Of a stretch of 64,000 nucleotides of DNA, positions 25,350 to 38,400 are shown one piece after another; position 1 is the stretch's first letter; each line of letters opens with the position of its first letter. The notes under the pieces were generated by a model that saw only the letters and a list, made by a program, of their open reading frames with translations, was not told the DNA's origin and did not search any database. A program made the position numbers and the translations under genes. Origin of the DNA: Aristolochia californica (taxonomy: Eukaryota; Streptophyta; Magnoliopsida; Piperales; Aristolochiaceae); NCBI GenBank assembly GCA_029961685.1, contig JARWKL010000002.1, positions 27,496,908 to 27,560,907 on the forward strand, given 5' to 3'.

Positions 25350-27891
25350 GAAGAAAAATGGGAGTGTGAAAACTCATATTTGAATCTGAAAACAAATTTT
25401 GAACATCCAAAATGGAAATGCACAAATGCTGAGAGAGATAGTTCCAAAAAGTATCTGTGATTTTTAAGCATAGGCAAAAAGTGAGTTGTTTGGCTCTGGA
25501 AAATATCCAACTACTTGAGAATTTGATTTTTGATACTCGAAATATTTGGATCACTAGGTCCACTTGCATCCTAAACATATTTCTGGCTTGCATATCCACC
25601 ACATTTAAATCATGTTAGGATACGTTAGAAGTCCCTTGTCTATAAAATTCCACAAAGCTTATTATTAGGGGTGGTACTAGTGGAATTTTCCAAAGATGGA
25701 TAACAAAACCTTGCAGTTCATTTTTAGTGGGTGAAAAATTTTTCAATTTTTTTTGCATACATGAACTCTAAAGTTTTCATTTTGTTATGCCTTATATCTT
25801 TTTTTTACGAGAAATATGGGAGAGTAAAAACTCAAGTTTGGATTTGAAAAACTAGTTTGAACATAAAAAATGGGAATGCACAAATGCTGAGAGAGATAGT
25901 TCCAAAAAGTATCTGTGATTTTTAAGGATAGGCAAAAACTGACTTGTTTGGCACTGGAAAATCTCCCACCACTTGAGAATTTGGTTTTTTCTACTTGAAA
26001 TTTTTGGATCACTAGGTCCCCTTGCATCCACAACATGTTCCTGACATGCATATCCACCACATTTAAAGCATGTTAGGATCAGTTGGAAGTCCCTTTCCTC
26101 TAAAATACCACCAAGCTCATTATTAGGGGTTGTACTAATGGAATTTACCAAACATGGATAGCAAAACCTTGGAGTTGATTTTTAGTGCTTGAAATAATTT
26201 TCAAATTTTTTTGCATACATGAACTCTTAAATTTTTATTTTTTTATGTGTTATATGTTTTTTATTTATAAGAAAAATGGGAGAGTGAAAACTCAAGTTTG
26301 GATCTGAAAAAAAATTTTGAACATCCAAAATGGAAATTCGGAAATGCTAAGAGAGATGGTTCCAAAAAGTATCTGTGAATTTTAAGGATAGGGAAAAAGT
26401 GGGGGTTTTGGGTATGGTTAATATCCAACCACATGAGAATTTGATTTTTTCTAATCCTTGAAATTTTTGGATCACTAGGTCCACTTGCATCCTCAACATG
26501 TTTCTGGCATGCATATCCACCACATTTAAAGCATGTTAGGATCAGTTAGAAGTCCCTTTCCTATAAAATTCCACCAAGCTTATTATTAGGTGTTGTACTA
26601 GTGGAATTTCCCAAACATGGATAACAAAACCTTGGAGTTCATTTTTAGTGCGTGAAATAATTTTTAATTTTTTTTGCATACATGAATTCTAAAATTTTCA
26701 TTTTGTTATGCCTTATTTTTTTTTTTACGAGAAAAATGGGAGAGTGTAAACACAAGTTTGGATCTGAAAATGAATTTGAACATCCAAAATGGAAATGCAC
26801 AAATGCTGAGAGAGATAGTTCAAAAAAGTATATGTGATTTTTTTGAAGGATAGACTAAAAGTGTTTTGTTTGGCTCTGATAAATATCCAACCACTTGAGA
26901 ATTTTAATTTTTCTACTCCTTGAAATTTTTTGATCACTAGGTCCACTTGCATCCTCAACATGTTTCTGGCATGCATATCCACCATATTTAAAGCCTGTTA
27001 GGATCAGTTAGAAGTCCCTTTCCGATAAAATTCCACCAAGCTTATTATTAGGGGTTGTACTTGTGGAATTTCCCAAACATGGATAACAAAACCTTGGGGT
27101 TCATTTTTAGTGCGTGAAATAATTTTCAAATTTTTTTGCATACATGAATTCTAAAATTTTCATTTTGTTATGCCTTCTGTTTTTTTGTTTACGAGAAAAA
27201 TGGGAGAGTGAAAACTCAAGTTTGGATCTGAAAACGAATTTCAACATCCAAAATGGAAATGCACAAATGCTGAGAGAGATAGTTCCAAAAAGTATATCTG
27301 ATTTTTAAGGATAGGCAAAAAGTGTTTTGTTTGGCTCTGGTAAATATCCAACCACTTGAGAATTTGATTTTTTCAACTCCTTGAAAATTTTGGATCACTA
27401 GATCCACTTGCATCGTCAACATGTTTTTGGCATGCATATCCACCACATTTAAAGCATGTTAGGATCAGCTAGAAGTCCCTTTCCTATAAAATTCCACCAA
27501 GCTTATTATTACGGGTTGTACTAGTAGAATTTCCCAAACATGGATAACAAAACCTTGGAGTTCATTTTTAGTGCATGAAATAATTTTCAAATTTTCTTGC
27601 ATACATGAACTCTAAGTTTTTCATTTTGTTATGCCTTATATCTTTTCTGTTTACGAGAAAAATGGGAGAGTGAAAACTCAAGTTTGGATCTGAAAACAAA
27701 TTTTGAACATCCAAAATGACAATGCACAAATACTGAGAGAGATAGTTCCAAAAAGTATCTCTGATTTTTAAAGATAGGCAAAAAGTGGGTTGTTTGGTTT
27801 TGGTAAATATCCAACCACTTGAAAATTTGATTTTTTATACTCCTTGAAATTTTTGGATCACTAGGTCCACTTGCATCCTCAACATGTTTCT
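25350..27891. repeat. Satellite monomers, block 7
   Basis: This covers the rest of monomer 25257 and the monomers at 25717, 26175, 26638, 27100 and most of 27561, with lengths of 458-463 bp. Unit 26638 is the first with the 4 bp expanded form GATTTTTTTGAAGG, in place of GATTTTTAAGG near monomer position 203. Nothing but satellite was seen. Confidence 0.9.
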
Positions 27892-28115
27892 GGCATGCAT
27901 ATCCAGCACATTTAAAGCATGATTGGATCAGTTAGAAGTCTCTTCCTACAAAATTCCACCAAGCTTATTATTTGGGATTGTACTAGTGGAATTTCCCAAA
28001 GATGGATAACAAAACGTTGGAGTTCTTTTTTAGTGCGTGAAATAATTTTCAAATTTTTTTGCACACTTGAAATCTAAAATTTTCATTTTGTTTTGCCTTA
28101 TATCTTTTTTGTTTA
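27892..28115. repeat. 224 bp identical satellite patch, copy 2
   Basis: This is the partner of 25126-25349. A few variants further downstream also agree (AAATGAGTTT-type minus-strand codons, and AACATGTTCC changes in the same unit), but at much lower similarity. The sharp edges of the 224 bp block are better explained by a conversion-like copy than by a whole-unit duplication. Confidence 0.9.
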
Positions 28116-29024
28116 CGAGAAAAATGGGAGAGTGAAAACTCATGTTTGGATCTGAGAACAAATTTGAACAACCAAAATGGAAATGCACAAATGCTGAGAG
28201 AGATAGTTTCACAAAGTATCTGTGATTTTTAAGGACAGGCAAAAAGTGTTTTGTTTGGCTCTGGTAAATATCCAACCACTTGAGAATTTGATTTTTTCTA
28301 CTTGTTGTAATTTTTGGATCACTTGGTCCACTTGAAATCCTCAACATGTTCCTTACATGCAAATCCACCACATTTAAAGCATGTTAGGATCAGTTAGAAG
28401 TCCCTTTCCTATAAAATTCCAGCAAACTTATTACTAGGGGTTGTACTAGTGGAATTTCGAAAGCTTGGATAACAAAACCTTGGAGTTCATTTTTAGTGCG
28501 GTAAATAATTTTCAAATTTCTTTGCATAAATGAACTCTAAAATTTTCATTTAGCTATTCCTTTTATCTTTTTTTTTTACGAGAAAAATGGGAGAGTGAAA
28601 ACTCAAGTTTGGATCTGAAAACAAATTTTGAACATCCAAAATGGATATGCACAAATGCTGAGAGAGATAGTTCCAAAAAGTATATGTGATTTTTTTGAAG
28701 GATAGGCAAAAAGTGGGTTGTTTGGCTCTGGTAAATATCCAACCACTTGAGAATTTGATTTTTTGTACTCCCTAAAATTTTTGGATCACCAGTTCCACTT
28801 GCATCCTCAACATGTTCCTGACATGCATATCCACCACATTTAAAGCATGTTAGGATCAGTTAGAAGTACCTTTGCTATAAAATTCCACCAAGCTTATTAT
28901 TAGTGGTTGTACAAATGTAATTTCCAAAAAAATGGATAACAAAACCTTGGAGTTAATTTTTAGTGCATGAAATAATTTTCAAATTTTTTTGCATACATGA
29001 ACTCTAAAATTTTCATTTTTTTAT
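28116..29024. repeat. Satellite monomers, block 8
   Basis: This includes the end of monomer 28023 and monomer 28486 (467 bp, made longer by GATTTTTTTGAAGG near 28688). Unit 28486 ends with ACAAATGTAATTTCC, lacking the SpeI site. Directly to the right begins the eight-monomer higher-order repeat. Confidence 0.88.
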
Positions 29025-32000
29025 GCCTTATATCTTTTTTGTTTACGAGAAAAATCAGAGAGTGAAAACTCATGTTTGGATCTGAAAACAAATTTTGAAC
29101 ATCTAAAATGGAAATGCACAAATACTGAGAGAGATAGTTCCAAAAAGTAAGTGTGATTTTTAAGGATAGGAAAAAAGTGGGTTGTTTGGCTCTGGTAAAT
29201 ATCCAACCACTTGAGAATTTTATTTTTTCTACTCGAAATTTTTGGATCACTAGGTGCACTTGCATCCTCAAAATGTTCCTGGCATACAGATCCACCACAT
29301 TTAAAGCATGTTTGGATCAGTTAGAAGTGCATTTCCTATAAAATTCCACCAAGCTTATTATCAGGGGTTGTACTAGTTGAATTTTCCAAACATGGATAAC
29401 AAAACCTAGGAGTTCATTTTTAGTGCATGAAATAATTTTCAAATTTTTTTGCATACATGAACTCTAAAATTTTAATTTTGTTTTTCCTTAAATCTTTTTT
29501 TATGAGAAAAATGGGAGAGTGAAAACTCAAGTTTGTATCTAAAAACAAATTTTGAACATCCAAAATGGAAATGCACAAATGCTGAGAGAGATAGTTCCAA
29601 AAAGTATCCGTGATTTTTAAGGATAGGCAAAAAGTGGGTTGTTTGGCTCTTGTAAATATCCAACCACTAGAAAATTTGATTTTTTCTACTCTTTGAAATT
29701 TTTGGATCTCTAGGTCCTCTTGCATCCCAACATGTTTCTGGCATGCATATGCACCACATTTAAAGCATGTTAGGATCAATTAGAAGTCACTTTCCTATAA
29801 AATTCCACCAAGCTTATTATTAGGGGTTGTACTAGTGGAATTTCCCAAACATGGATAACAAAACCTTGGAGTTCATTTTTAGTGTGTCAAATAATTTTCA
29901 AATTTTTTTGCATACCTGAACTCAAAAATTTTCAGTTGGTTATGCCTTATATCTTTTTAGTTTACGAGAAAAATGGGAGAGTGAAAACTGTAGTTTGGAT
30001 CTGAAAACAAATTTTGAACATCCAAAATGGAAATGCACAAATGCTGAGAGAGATAGTTCCAAAAAGTATCTGTGATTTTTAAGGATAGGCGAAAAGTTGG
30101 TTGCTTGGCTATGGACAATATCCAACCACTATAGAATTTGATTTTTTCTACTCCATGAATTTTTTGGATCACTAGGTCCATTTGCATCCTCAACATGTTT
30201 ATGGCATGCATATCCACCACATTTAAAGCATTTTAGGATCTGTTTGAAGTCCCTTTCCTATAAAATTCCACCAAGCTTATTATTAGTGGTTGTACTAGTG
30301 GAATTTCCCAAACATGGATAACAAAACCTTGGAGTTCATTTTTAGTGCATGAAATAATTTTCAAATTTTTTTGCATACATGAACTCTAAAATTTTTATTT
30401 TGTTATGTCTTATATCTTTTTTGTTTACGAGAAAAATGGGAGATGAAAACTAAAGTTTGGATCTGAAAACAAATTTTGAACGTACAAAAATGGAAATGCA
30501 CAATTGCTGAGAGAGATAGTTCCAAAAAGTATCTGTGATTTTTAAGGATGGGCAAAAAGTGGGTTGTTTGGCTCTGGTAGTTATCCAACCACTTGAGAAT
30601 TTCATTTTTCTACTCGAAATTTTTGGATCAATCGTTCCACTTGCATCCTCAACATGTTCCTGGCTTGCTTATCCACCACATATAAAGCATGTTAAGACCA
30701 GTTAGAAGTCCCTTTCCTATAAAATTCCACCAAGCTTATTATTAGGGGTCGTACTAGTGGAATTTCCCAAACATGGATAACAAAACCTAGGAGTTCATTT
30801 CTAGTGCATGAAATAATTTTCAAATTTTTTTGCATACATGAACTCTAAAATTTTCATTTTGTTTTGCCATTTATATTTTTTGTTTACGAGAAAAATGGGA
30901 GAGTGAAAACTCATGTTTGGATCTGAAAAAAAATTTTGAACATCCAAAATGGAAATGCACAAATGCTGAGAGAGATAGTTCCAAAAACTTTCAGTGATTT
31001 TTAAGGATAGGCAAAAACTGGGTTGTTTGGCTCTGGTAAATATCCAACCACTTGAGAATTTTATTTTTTCTACTCAAAATTTTTGGAGCACTAGGTCCAC
31101 TTGCATCCTCAACAAGTTCCTGGCATGCAGATCCATGACATTTAAAGCATGTTAGGATCAGTTAGAAGTCCCTTTCCTATAAAATTTCACCAAGCTTATT
31201 ATTAGGGGTTGTACAAGTGGAATTTCCCAAACATGGATAACAAAACCTTGGAGTTCATTTTTAGTGCATGAAATAATTTTACAATTTTTTTGCATACACT
31301 AACTCTAAAATTTTCACTTTGTTCTGTTTTAAATCTTTTTTTTTACGAGAAAAATGGGAGAGTGAAAACTCAAGTTTGGATCTGAAAACAAATTTTGAAC
31401 ATCCAAAATGGAAATGCACAAATTCTTAGAAAGATTGTTCCAAAAAGTATCTGTGATTTTTAAGGATAGGCAAAAAGTGGGTTGTTTGGCTCTGGTACAT
31501 ATCCAATCACTATAGAATTTGATTTTTTCTACTCATTGAAATTTTTGGATCACTAGGTCCACTTGCATCCTCAACATGTTTATGGCATGCATATCCACCA
31601 CATTTAAAGCATCTTAGGATCAGTTTGAAGTCCCTTTCCTCTAAAATTCCACCAAGCTTATTATTAGAGGTTGTACTAGTTGAATTTCCCAAACATGGAT
31701 AACAAAACCTTGGAGTTCATTTTTAGTGCATCAAATAATTTTCAGTTTTTTTTGCATAAATGAACTCTAAAATTTTCATTTTGTTACGTCTTATATCTTT
31801 TTTGTTTACGAGAAAAATGGGAGAGTGAAAACTCAAGTTTAGATCTGAAAAAAAATTTTGAACGTCCAAAAATGGAAATGCACAATTGCCGGGAGAGATA
31901 GTTCCAAAAAGTATCTGTGATTTTTAAGGATAGGCAAAAAGTGGGTTGTTTGCCTCTGGTAATTATCCAACCACTTGAGAATTTCATTTTTCTACTCGAA

Positions 32001-32705
32001 ATTTTTGGATCAATAGTTCCACTTGCATCCTCAACATGTTTCTGGCATGCTTTTCCACCACATATAAAGCATGTTAAGACCAGTTAGAAGTCCCTTTCCT
32101 ATAAAATTCCACCAAGCTTATTATTAGGGGTTTTACTAGTGGAATTTCCCAAACATGGATAACAAAACCTAGGAGTTCATTTCTAGTGCATGAAATAATT
32201 TTCAAATTTTTTTGCATACATGAACTCTAAAATTTTAATTTTGTTTTTCCTTAAATCTTTTTTTTATGAGAAAAATGGGAGAGTGAAAACTCAAGTTTGT
32301 ATCTAAAAACAAATTTTGAACATCCAAAATGGAAATGCACAAATGCTGAGAGAGATAGTTCCAAAAAGTATCCGTGATTTTTAAGGATAGGCAAAAAGTG
32401 GGTTGTTTGGCTCTTGTAAATATCCAACCACTTGAGAATTTTATTTTATCTACTAGAATTTTTTAGTGCACTAGGTCCACTTGCATCCTCAACATGTTCC
32501 TAGCATGCAGATCCACCACATTTAAAGCATGTTAGGATCAGTTAGAAGTCCCTTTCCTATAAAATTCCACCAAGCTTATTTTTAGGGGTTGTACTAGTGG
32601 AATTTCCCAAACATGGATAACAAAACCTTGGAGTTCATTTTTAGTGTGTGAAATATTTTTCAAATTTTTTTGCATACATGAACTCTAAAATTTTCATTTT
32701 GTTAT
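29025..32705. repeat. Eight-monomer higher-order repeat, copy 1 (~3.68 kb)
   Basis: Monomers at 28953, 29413, 29872, 30335, 30794, 31254, 31716 and 32176 pair with units 3681-3685 bp to the right. The match is near-identical from about 29025 to 31012. Private markers present in both copies include AAAAATCAGAGAG, AAGTAAGTGTG, GGTGCACTTGC, TATCCGTGATTT, CTCTAGGTCCTCTTGC, CTTGGCTATGGACAATATCC, ACGTACAAAAATGG and AAGACCAGTTAG. Most units here are the short form, at 458-460 bp. A three-monomer internal copy lies inside (about 30120-30838 against 31500-32220). Confidence 0.9.
32176..32633. repeat. Mosaic satellite monomer made of three parental segments
   Basis: The first ~45 bp (CATTTCTAGTGCATG) matches unit 30794. 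The next ~208 bp (about 32221-32429) matches 29461-29668 and 33142-33349, including TATCCGTG and AAGTTTGTATCT. From about 32430 it matches 34740-34975 (TTATTTTATCTACT). This is direct evidence of switching between registers inside one monomer. Confidence 0.82.
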
Positions 32706-35400
32706 GCGTTATATCTTTTTTGTTTACGAGAAAAATCAGAGAGTGAAAACTCATGTTTGGATCTGAAAACAAATTTTGAACATCTAAAATGGAAATGCAC
32801 AAATACTGAGAGAGATAGTTCCAAAAAGTAAGTGTGATTTTTAAGGATAGGAAAAAAGTGGGTTGTTTGGCTCTGGTAAATATCCAACCACTTGAGAATT
32901 TTATTTTTTCTACTCGAAATTTTTGGATCACTAGGTGCACTTGCATCCTCAAAATGTTCCTGGCATACAGATCCACCACATTTAAAGCATGTTTGGATCA
33001 GTTAGAAGTGCATTTCCTATAAAATTCCACCAAGCTTATTATCAGGGGTTGTACTAGTTGAATTTTCCAAACATGGATAACAAAACCTAGGAGTTCATTT
33101 TTAGTGCATGAAATAATTTTCAAATTTTTTTGCATACATGAACTCTAAAATTTTAATTTTGTTTTTCCTTAAATCTTTTTTTATGAGAAAAATGGGAGAG
33201 TGAAAACTCAAGTTTGTATCTAAAAACAAATTTTGAACATCCAAAATGGAAATGCACAAATGCTGAGAGAGATAGTTCCAAAAAGTATCCGTGATTTTTA
33301 AGGATAGGCAAAAAGTGGGATGTTTGGCTCTTGTAAATATCCAACCACTAGAAAATTTGATTTTTTCTACTCTTTGAAATTTTTGGATCTCTAGGTCCTC
33401 TTGCATCCCAACATGTTTCTGGCATGCATATGCACCACATTTAAAGCATGTTAGGATCAATTAGAAGTCACTTTCCTATAAAATTCCACCAAGCTTATTA
33501 TTAGGGGTTGTACTAGTGGAATTTCCCAAACATGGATAACAAAACCTTGGAGTTCATTTTTAGTGCGTCAAATAATTTTCAAATTGTTTTGCATACATGA
33601 ACTCTAAAATTTTCAGTTGGTTATGCCTTATATCTTTTTTGTTTACGAGAAAAATGGGAGAGTGAAAACTGTAGTTTGGATCTGAAAACAAATTTTGAAC
33701 ATCCAAAATGGAAATGCACAAATGCTGAGAGAGATAGTTCCAAAAAGTATCTGTGATTTTTAAGGATAGGCAAAAAGTTGGTTGCTTGGCTATGGACAAT
33801 ATCCAACCACTATAGAATTTGATTTTTTCTACTCCATGAAATTTTTGGATCACTAGGTCCACTTGCATCCTCAACATGTTTATGGCATGCATATCCACCA
33901 CATTTAAAGCATTTTAGGATCAGTTTGAAGTCCCTTTCCTATAAAATTCCACCAAGCTTATTATTAGTGGTTGTTGTACTAGTGGAATTTCCCAAATATG
34001 GATAACAAAACCTTGGAGTTCATTTTTAGTGCATGAAATAATTTTCAAATTTTTTTGCATATATGAACTCTAAAATTTTTATTTTGTTATGTCTTATATC
34101 TTTTTTGTTTACGAGAAAAATGGGAGATGAAAACTAAAGTTTGGATCTGAAAACAAATTTTGAACGTACAAAAATGGAAATGCACAATTGCTGAGAGAGA
34201 TAGTTCCAAAAAGTATCTGTGATTTTTAAGGATGGGCAAAAAGTGGGTTGTTTGGCTCTGGTAGTTATCCAACCACTTGAGAATTTCATTTTTCTACTCG
34301 AAATTTTTGGATCAATCGTTCCACTTGCATCCTCAACATGTTCCTGGCTTGCTTATCCACCACATATAAAGCATGTTAAGACCAGTTAGAAGTCCCTTTC
34401 CTATAAAATTCCACCAAGCTTATTATTAGGGGTTGTACTAGTGGAATTTCCCAAACATGGATAACAAAACCTAGGAGTTCATTTCTAGTGCATGAAATAA
34501 TTTTCAAATTTTTTTGCATACATGAACTCTAAAATTTTCATTTTGTTTTGCCATTTATATTTTTTGTTTACGAGAAAAATGGGAGAGTGAAAACTCATGT
34601 TTGGATCTGAAAAAAAATTTTGAACATCCAAAATCGAAATGCACAAATGCTGAGAGAGATAGTTACAAAAACGTTCAGTGATTTTTAAGGATAGGCAAAA
34701 AGTGGGTTGTTTGGCTTTTTTAAATATCCAACCACTTGAGAATTTTATTTTATCTACTTGAATTTTTTGGTGCACTAGGTCCACTTGCATCCTCAACATG
34801 TTCCTAGCATGCAGATCCACCACATTTAAAGCATGTTAGGATCAGTTAGAAGTCCCTTTCCTATAAAATTCCACCAAGCTTATTTTTAGGGGTTGTACTA
34901 GTGGAATTTCCCAAACATGGATAACAAAACCTTGGAGTTCATTTTTAGTGTGTGAAATATTTTTCAATTTTTTTTGCATACACTAACTCTAAAATTTTCA
35001 TTTTGTTATGGTTTAAGTCTTTTTTGTTTACGAGAAAAATGGGAGAGTGAAAACTCAAGTTTGGATCTAAGAACAAATTTTGAACATCCAATATGGAATT
35101 GCACAAATGCTGAGAGCGATAGTACCAAAAAGTATCTGTGATTTTTAAGGATAGGCAAAAAGTGGGTTGTTTGCCTCTGGTTAATATCCAACCACTTGAA
35201 AATTTGATTTTTTCTACTCTTTGAATTTTTTGGATCAATAGGTCCACTTGCATCCTCAACATGTTTATGGCATACATACCCACCACATTTCAAGCATGTT
35301 AGGATCAGTTAAAAGTACCTTCCCTATAAAATTCCACTAAGCTTATTATTAGTAGTTGTACTAATGTAATTTCTCAAAAATGGATAAAAAAACCTTGGAG
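32706..35400. repeat. Eight-monomer higher-order repeat, copy 2 (partial)
   Basis: Monomers at 32634, 33094, 33553, 34019, 34478 and 34938 follow copy 1 in order. The offset is 3681 bp up to the unit at 33553 and 3684 bp afterwards, because of an extra TTG (GGTTGTTGTACTAG near 33970). Close identity ends near 34696. From about 34740 to 34975 the sequence instead matches 32430-32670 (offset about 2309 bp), sharing CTTATTTTTAGG, CCTAGCATGC and GTGTGTGAAATATT. Near 34979 the eight-monomer partner is visible again (ACACTAACTC, as at 31296). Confidence 0.85.
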
Positions 35401-38400
35401 TTCATTTTTAGTGCGTGAAATAATTTTCAAATTTTTTTGCCTACATGAACTCTAAAATTTTCATTTTGTTATGCCTTATATCTTTTTTGTTTACGAGAAA
35501 AATGGGAGAGTGATAACTCAAGTTTGGATCTGAAAACAAATTTGAACATCCAAGATGGAAATGCACAAATGGTGAGAGAGATACTTCCAAAAAGTATCTA
35601 TGATTTTAAGGATAGGAAAAAAGAGGGTTGTTTGGCTCGGGTAATTATATCCAACCACTTGAGAATTTGATTTTTTCTACTCAAAATTTTTGGATCTCTA
35701 GGTCCACATGCATCCTCACCATGTTTCTGACATGCATATCCACCACATTTAAAGCATGTTAGGATCAATTAAAAGTCCCTTTCCTATAAAATTTCACCAA
35801 GCTTATTATTAGGGTTGTACTAGTGGAATTTCCCAAACATGGATAACAAAAACTTTGAGTTCATTTTTAGTGCGCGAAATAATTTTCAAATTTTTTTGCA
35901 TACATGAACTCTAAAATTTTCATTTAGTTACGCCTTATATCTTTTTTGTTTACGAGAAAAATGGGAGAGTGAAAACTCAAGTTTGGATCTAAAAACAAAT
36001 TTTGAACATCCAAAATGGAAAAGCACAAATGCTGAGAGAGATAGTTCCAAAAACTATCTGTGATTTTTAAGGATAGGCAAAAAGTGGGTTGATTGGCTCT
36101 GGTAAATATCCAACCACTTGAAAATTTGATTTTTTCTACTCTTTGAAATTTTTGGATCACTAGGTCCACTCGCAGCCTCAACATGTTTCTGGCATGCATA
36201 TCCACCACATTTATAGCATGTTAGGATCAGTTAGAAATCCTTTTCCGATAAAATTCCACAGAGCTTATTATTAGGGTTTGTACTAGTGGAATTTCCCAAA
36301 CATGGATAGCAAAACCTTCGAGTTCATTTTTAGTGCGTGAAATAAATTTCAATTTTTTTTGCATACATGAACTCTAAAATTTTCATTTTCTTATGCTTTA
36401 TATCTTTTTTGTTTACGAGAAAAATGGGAGAGTGAAAACTCAAGTTTGCTTCTGAAAAGAAATTTTGGACATCCTAAATGGAAATGCACAAATGCTGAGA
36501 GAGATAGTTCCAAAAAGTATCTGTGATTTTTAAGGATAGGCAACAAGTGGGTTGTTCAGCTCTGGTAAATATCCAACCACTTGAGAATTTGATTTTTTCT
36601 ACTCCTTCAAATTTTTGGATCACTATGTCCACTTGCATCCTCAACATGTTCCTGGCATGCAAATCCACCACATTTAAAGCATGTTAGTAACAGTTAGAAG
36701 TCTCTTTCCTATAAAATTTCACCATGCTTATTTTAAGGGGTTGTACTTGTGGAATTTTCCTAACATGGATAACAAAAACTTGGAGTTCATTTCTAGTCTT
36801 TGAAATAATTTTCAAATTTTTTTGCATACATGAACTCTAAAGTTTTCATTTTGTCATGCCTTATATCTTTTTTGTTTTCGAGAAAAATAGGAGAGTGAAA
36901 ACTCATGTTTGGATCTGAAAACAAATTTTGAACAACCAAAATGGAAATGCACAAATGCTGAGAGAGATAGTTCCAAAAAGTATCTGTGATTTTTATGGAT
37001 AGGCAAAAAGTGGGTTGTTTGGCTCTGGAAAATATCCAACCATTTGAGAATTTGATTTTTTCTACTCCTAGAAATTTTTGGATCACTTGGTCCACTAGTA
37101 TCCTCAACATGTTTCTGGAATGCAAATCCACCACATTTAAAACATGTTTGGATCAGTTAGAAGTCCCTTCCCTATAAAATTGCACCAAGCTTATTATTAG
37201 GGGTTGTACTAGTGGAATTTCCCAAACATGGATAGCAAAACCTAGGGGTTCATTTTTAGTGCGTGAAATAATTTTCAAATTTATTTGCATACATGAACTC
37301 TAAAATTTTCATTTTGCTATGCCTTAAATCTCTTTTGTTTACGAGAAAAATGGGAGAGTGAAAACTCAAGTTTGGATCTGAAAACAGATTTTGAACATCC
37401 AAAATGGGAATGCACAAATGCTGAGAGAGATAATTCCAAAAAGTATCTGTGATTTTTAAGGATAGGTAAAAAGTGGGTTGTTTGGCTCCGGTAAATATCC
37501 AACCACTTGAGAATTTGATTTTTTCAACACCTTGATATTTTTGGATCACTAGGTCTACATGCATCCTCAACATGTTTCTGGCATGCATATCCATCACATT
37601 TAAAGCATGTTAGGATCTTTTAGAAGTCCCTTTTCCTATAAAATTCCACCAAGCTTATTTTTAGTGGTTGTACTAGTGGAATTTCCCAAACATGGATAAC
37701 AAAACGTTGGAGTTCATTTTTAGTGCATGAAATAATTTTCTATTTTTTTTGCATACATGGACTCTAAAATTTTCATTTTTCTTTGCCTTATATCTTTTTT
37801 GTTTACAAGAAAAATTGGAGAGTAAAAAATCAAGTTTGGATTTGAAAACAAATTTGAATATCCAAAATTAAAATGCCCAAATGCTGAGAGAGAGAGTTCA
37901 AAAAAGTATCTATGATTTTTAAGGATAGGCAAAAAGTGGGTTGTTTGGCTCTAGTAAGTATCCAACCACTTGAAAATTTGATTTTTTCTACTCTTTGAAA
38001 TTTTTGGATTACATGGTCCACTTGCATCCTCTACATGTTTCTAGCAAGTATAGCCACCACATTTAAAGCATGTTAGGATCAGTTACAAGTCCCTTTCCTA
38101 CAAAATTTCACCAAGCTTATTATTAGGGGTTGTACTAGTGGAATTTCTAAAACATCGATAACAAAACCTTGGAGTTAATTTTTAGTGCTTTAAATAATTT
38201 TCAAATTTTTTGCATTCATGAATTCAAAAATTTTCATTTTGTTATGCCTTATATCTTTTTTGTTTATGAGAAAAATGGGAGAGTGAAAACTCAAGTTTGG
38301 ATTTGAAAACAAATTTTGAACATCCAAAAAGGAAATGCAGAAATGCTGAGAGAGATAGTTCCAAAAAGTATCTAGAATTTTTAAGGATAGATAAAAAGTG

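Noticed and set aside
29153..29341. Plus-strand 62-codon frame repeated at 32834-33022
   Set aside because: Its repetition follows from the eight-monomer duplication (offset 3681 bp), not from coding conservation. Other units have stops in this frame.
28953..29412. Apparent extra phase starts from imperfect TTAATTTTTAGTG copies
   Set aside because: These are single-base variants of the normal phase start (also at 18340 and 38175), not additional repeat units; spacing is preserved.
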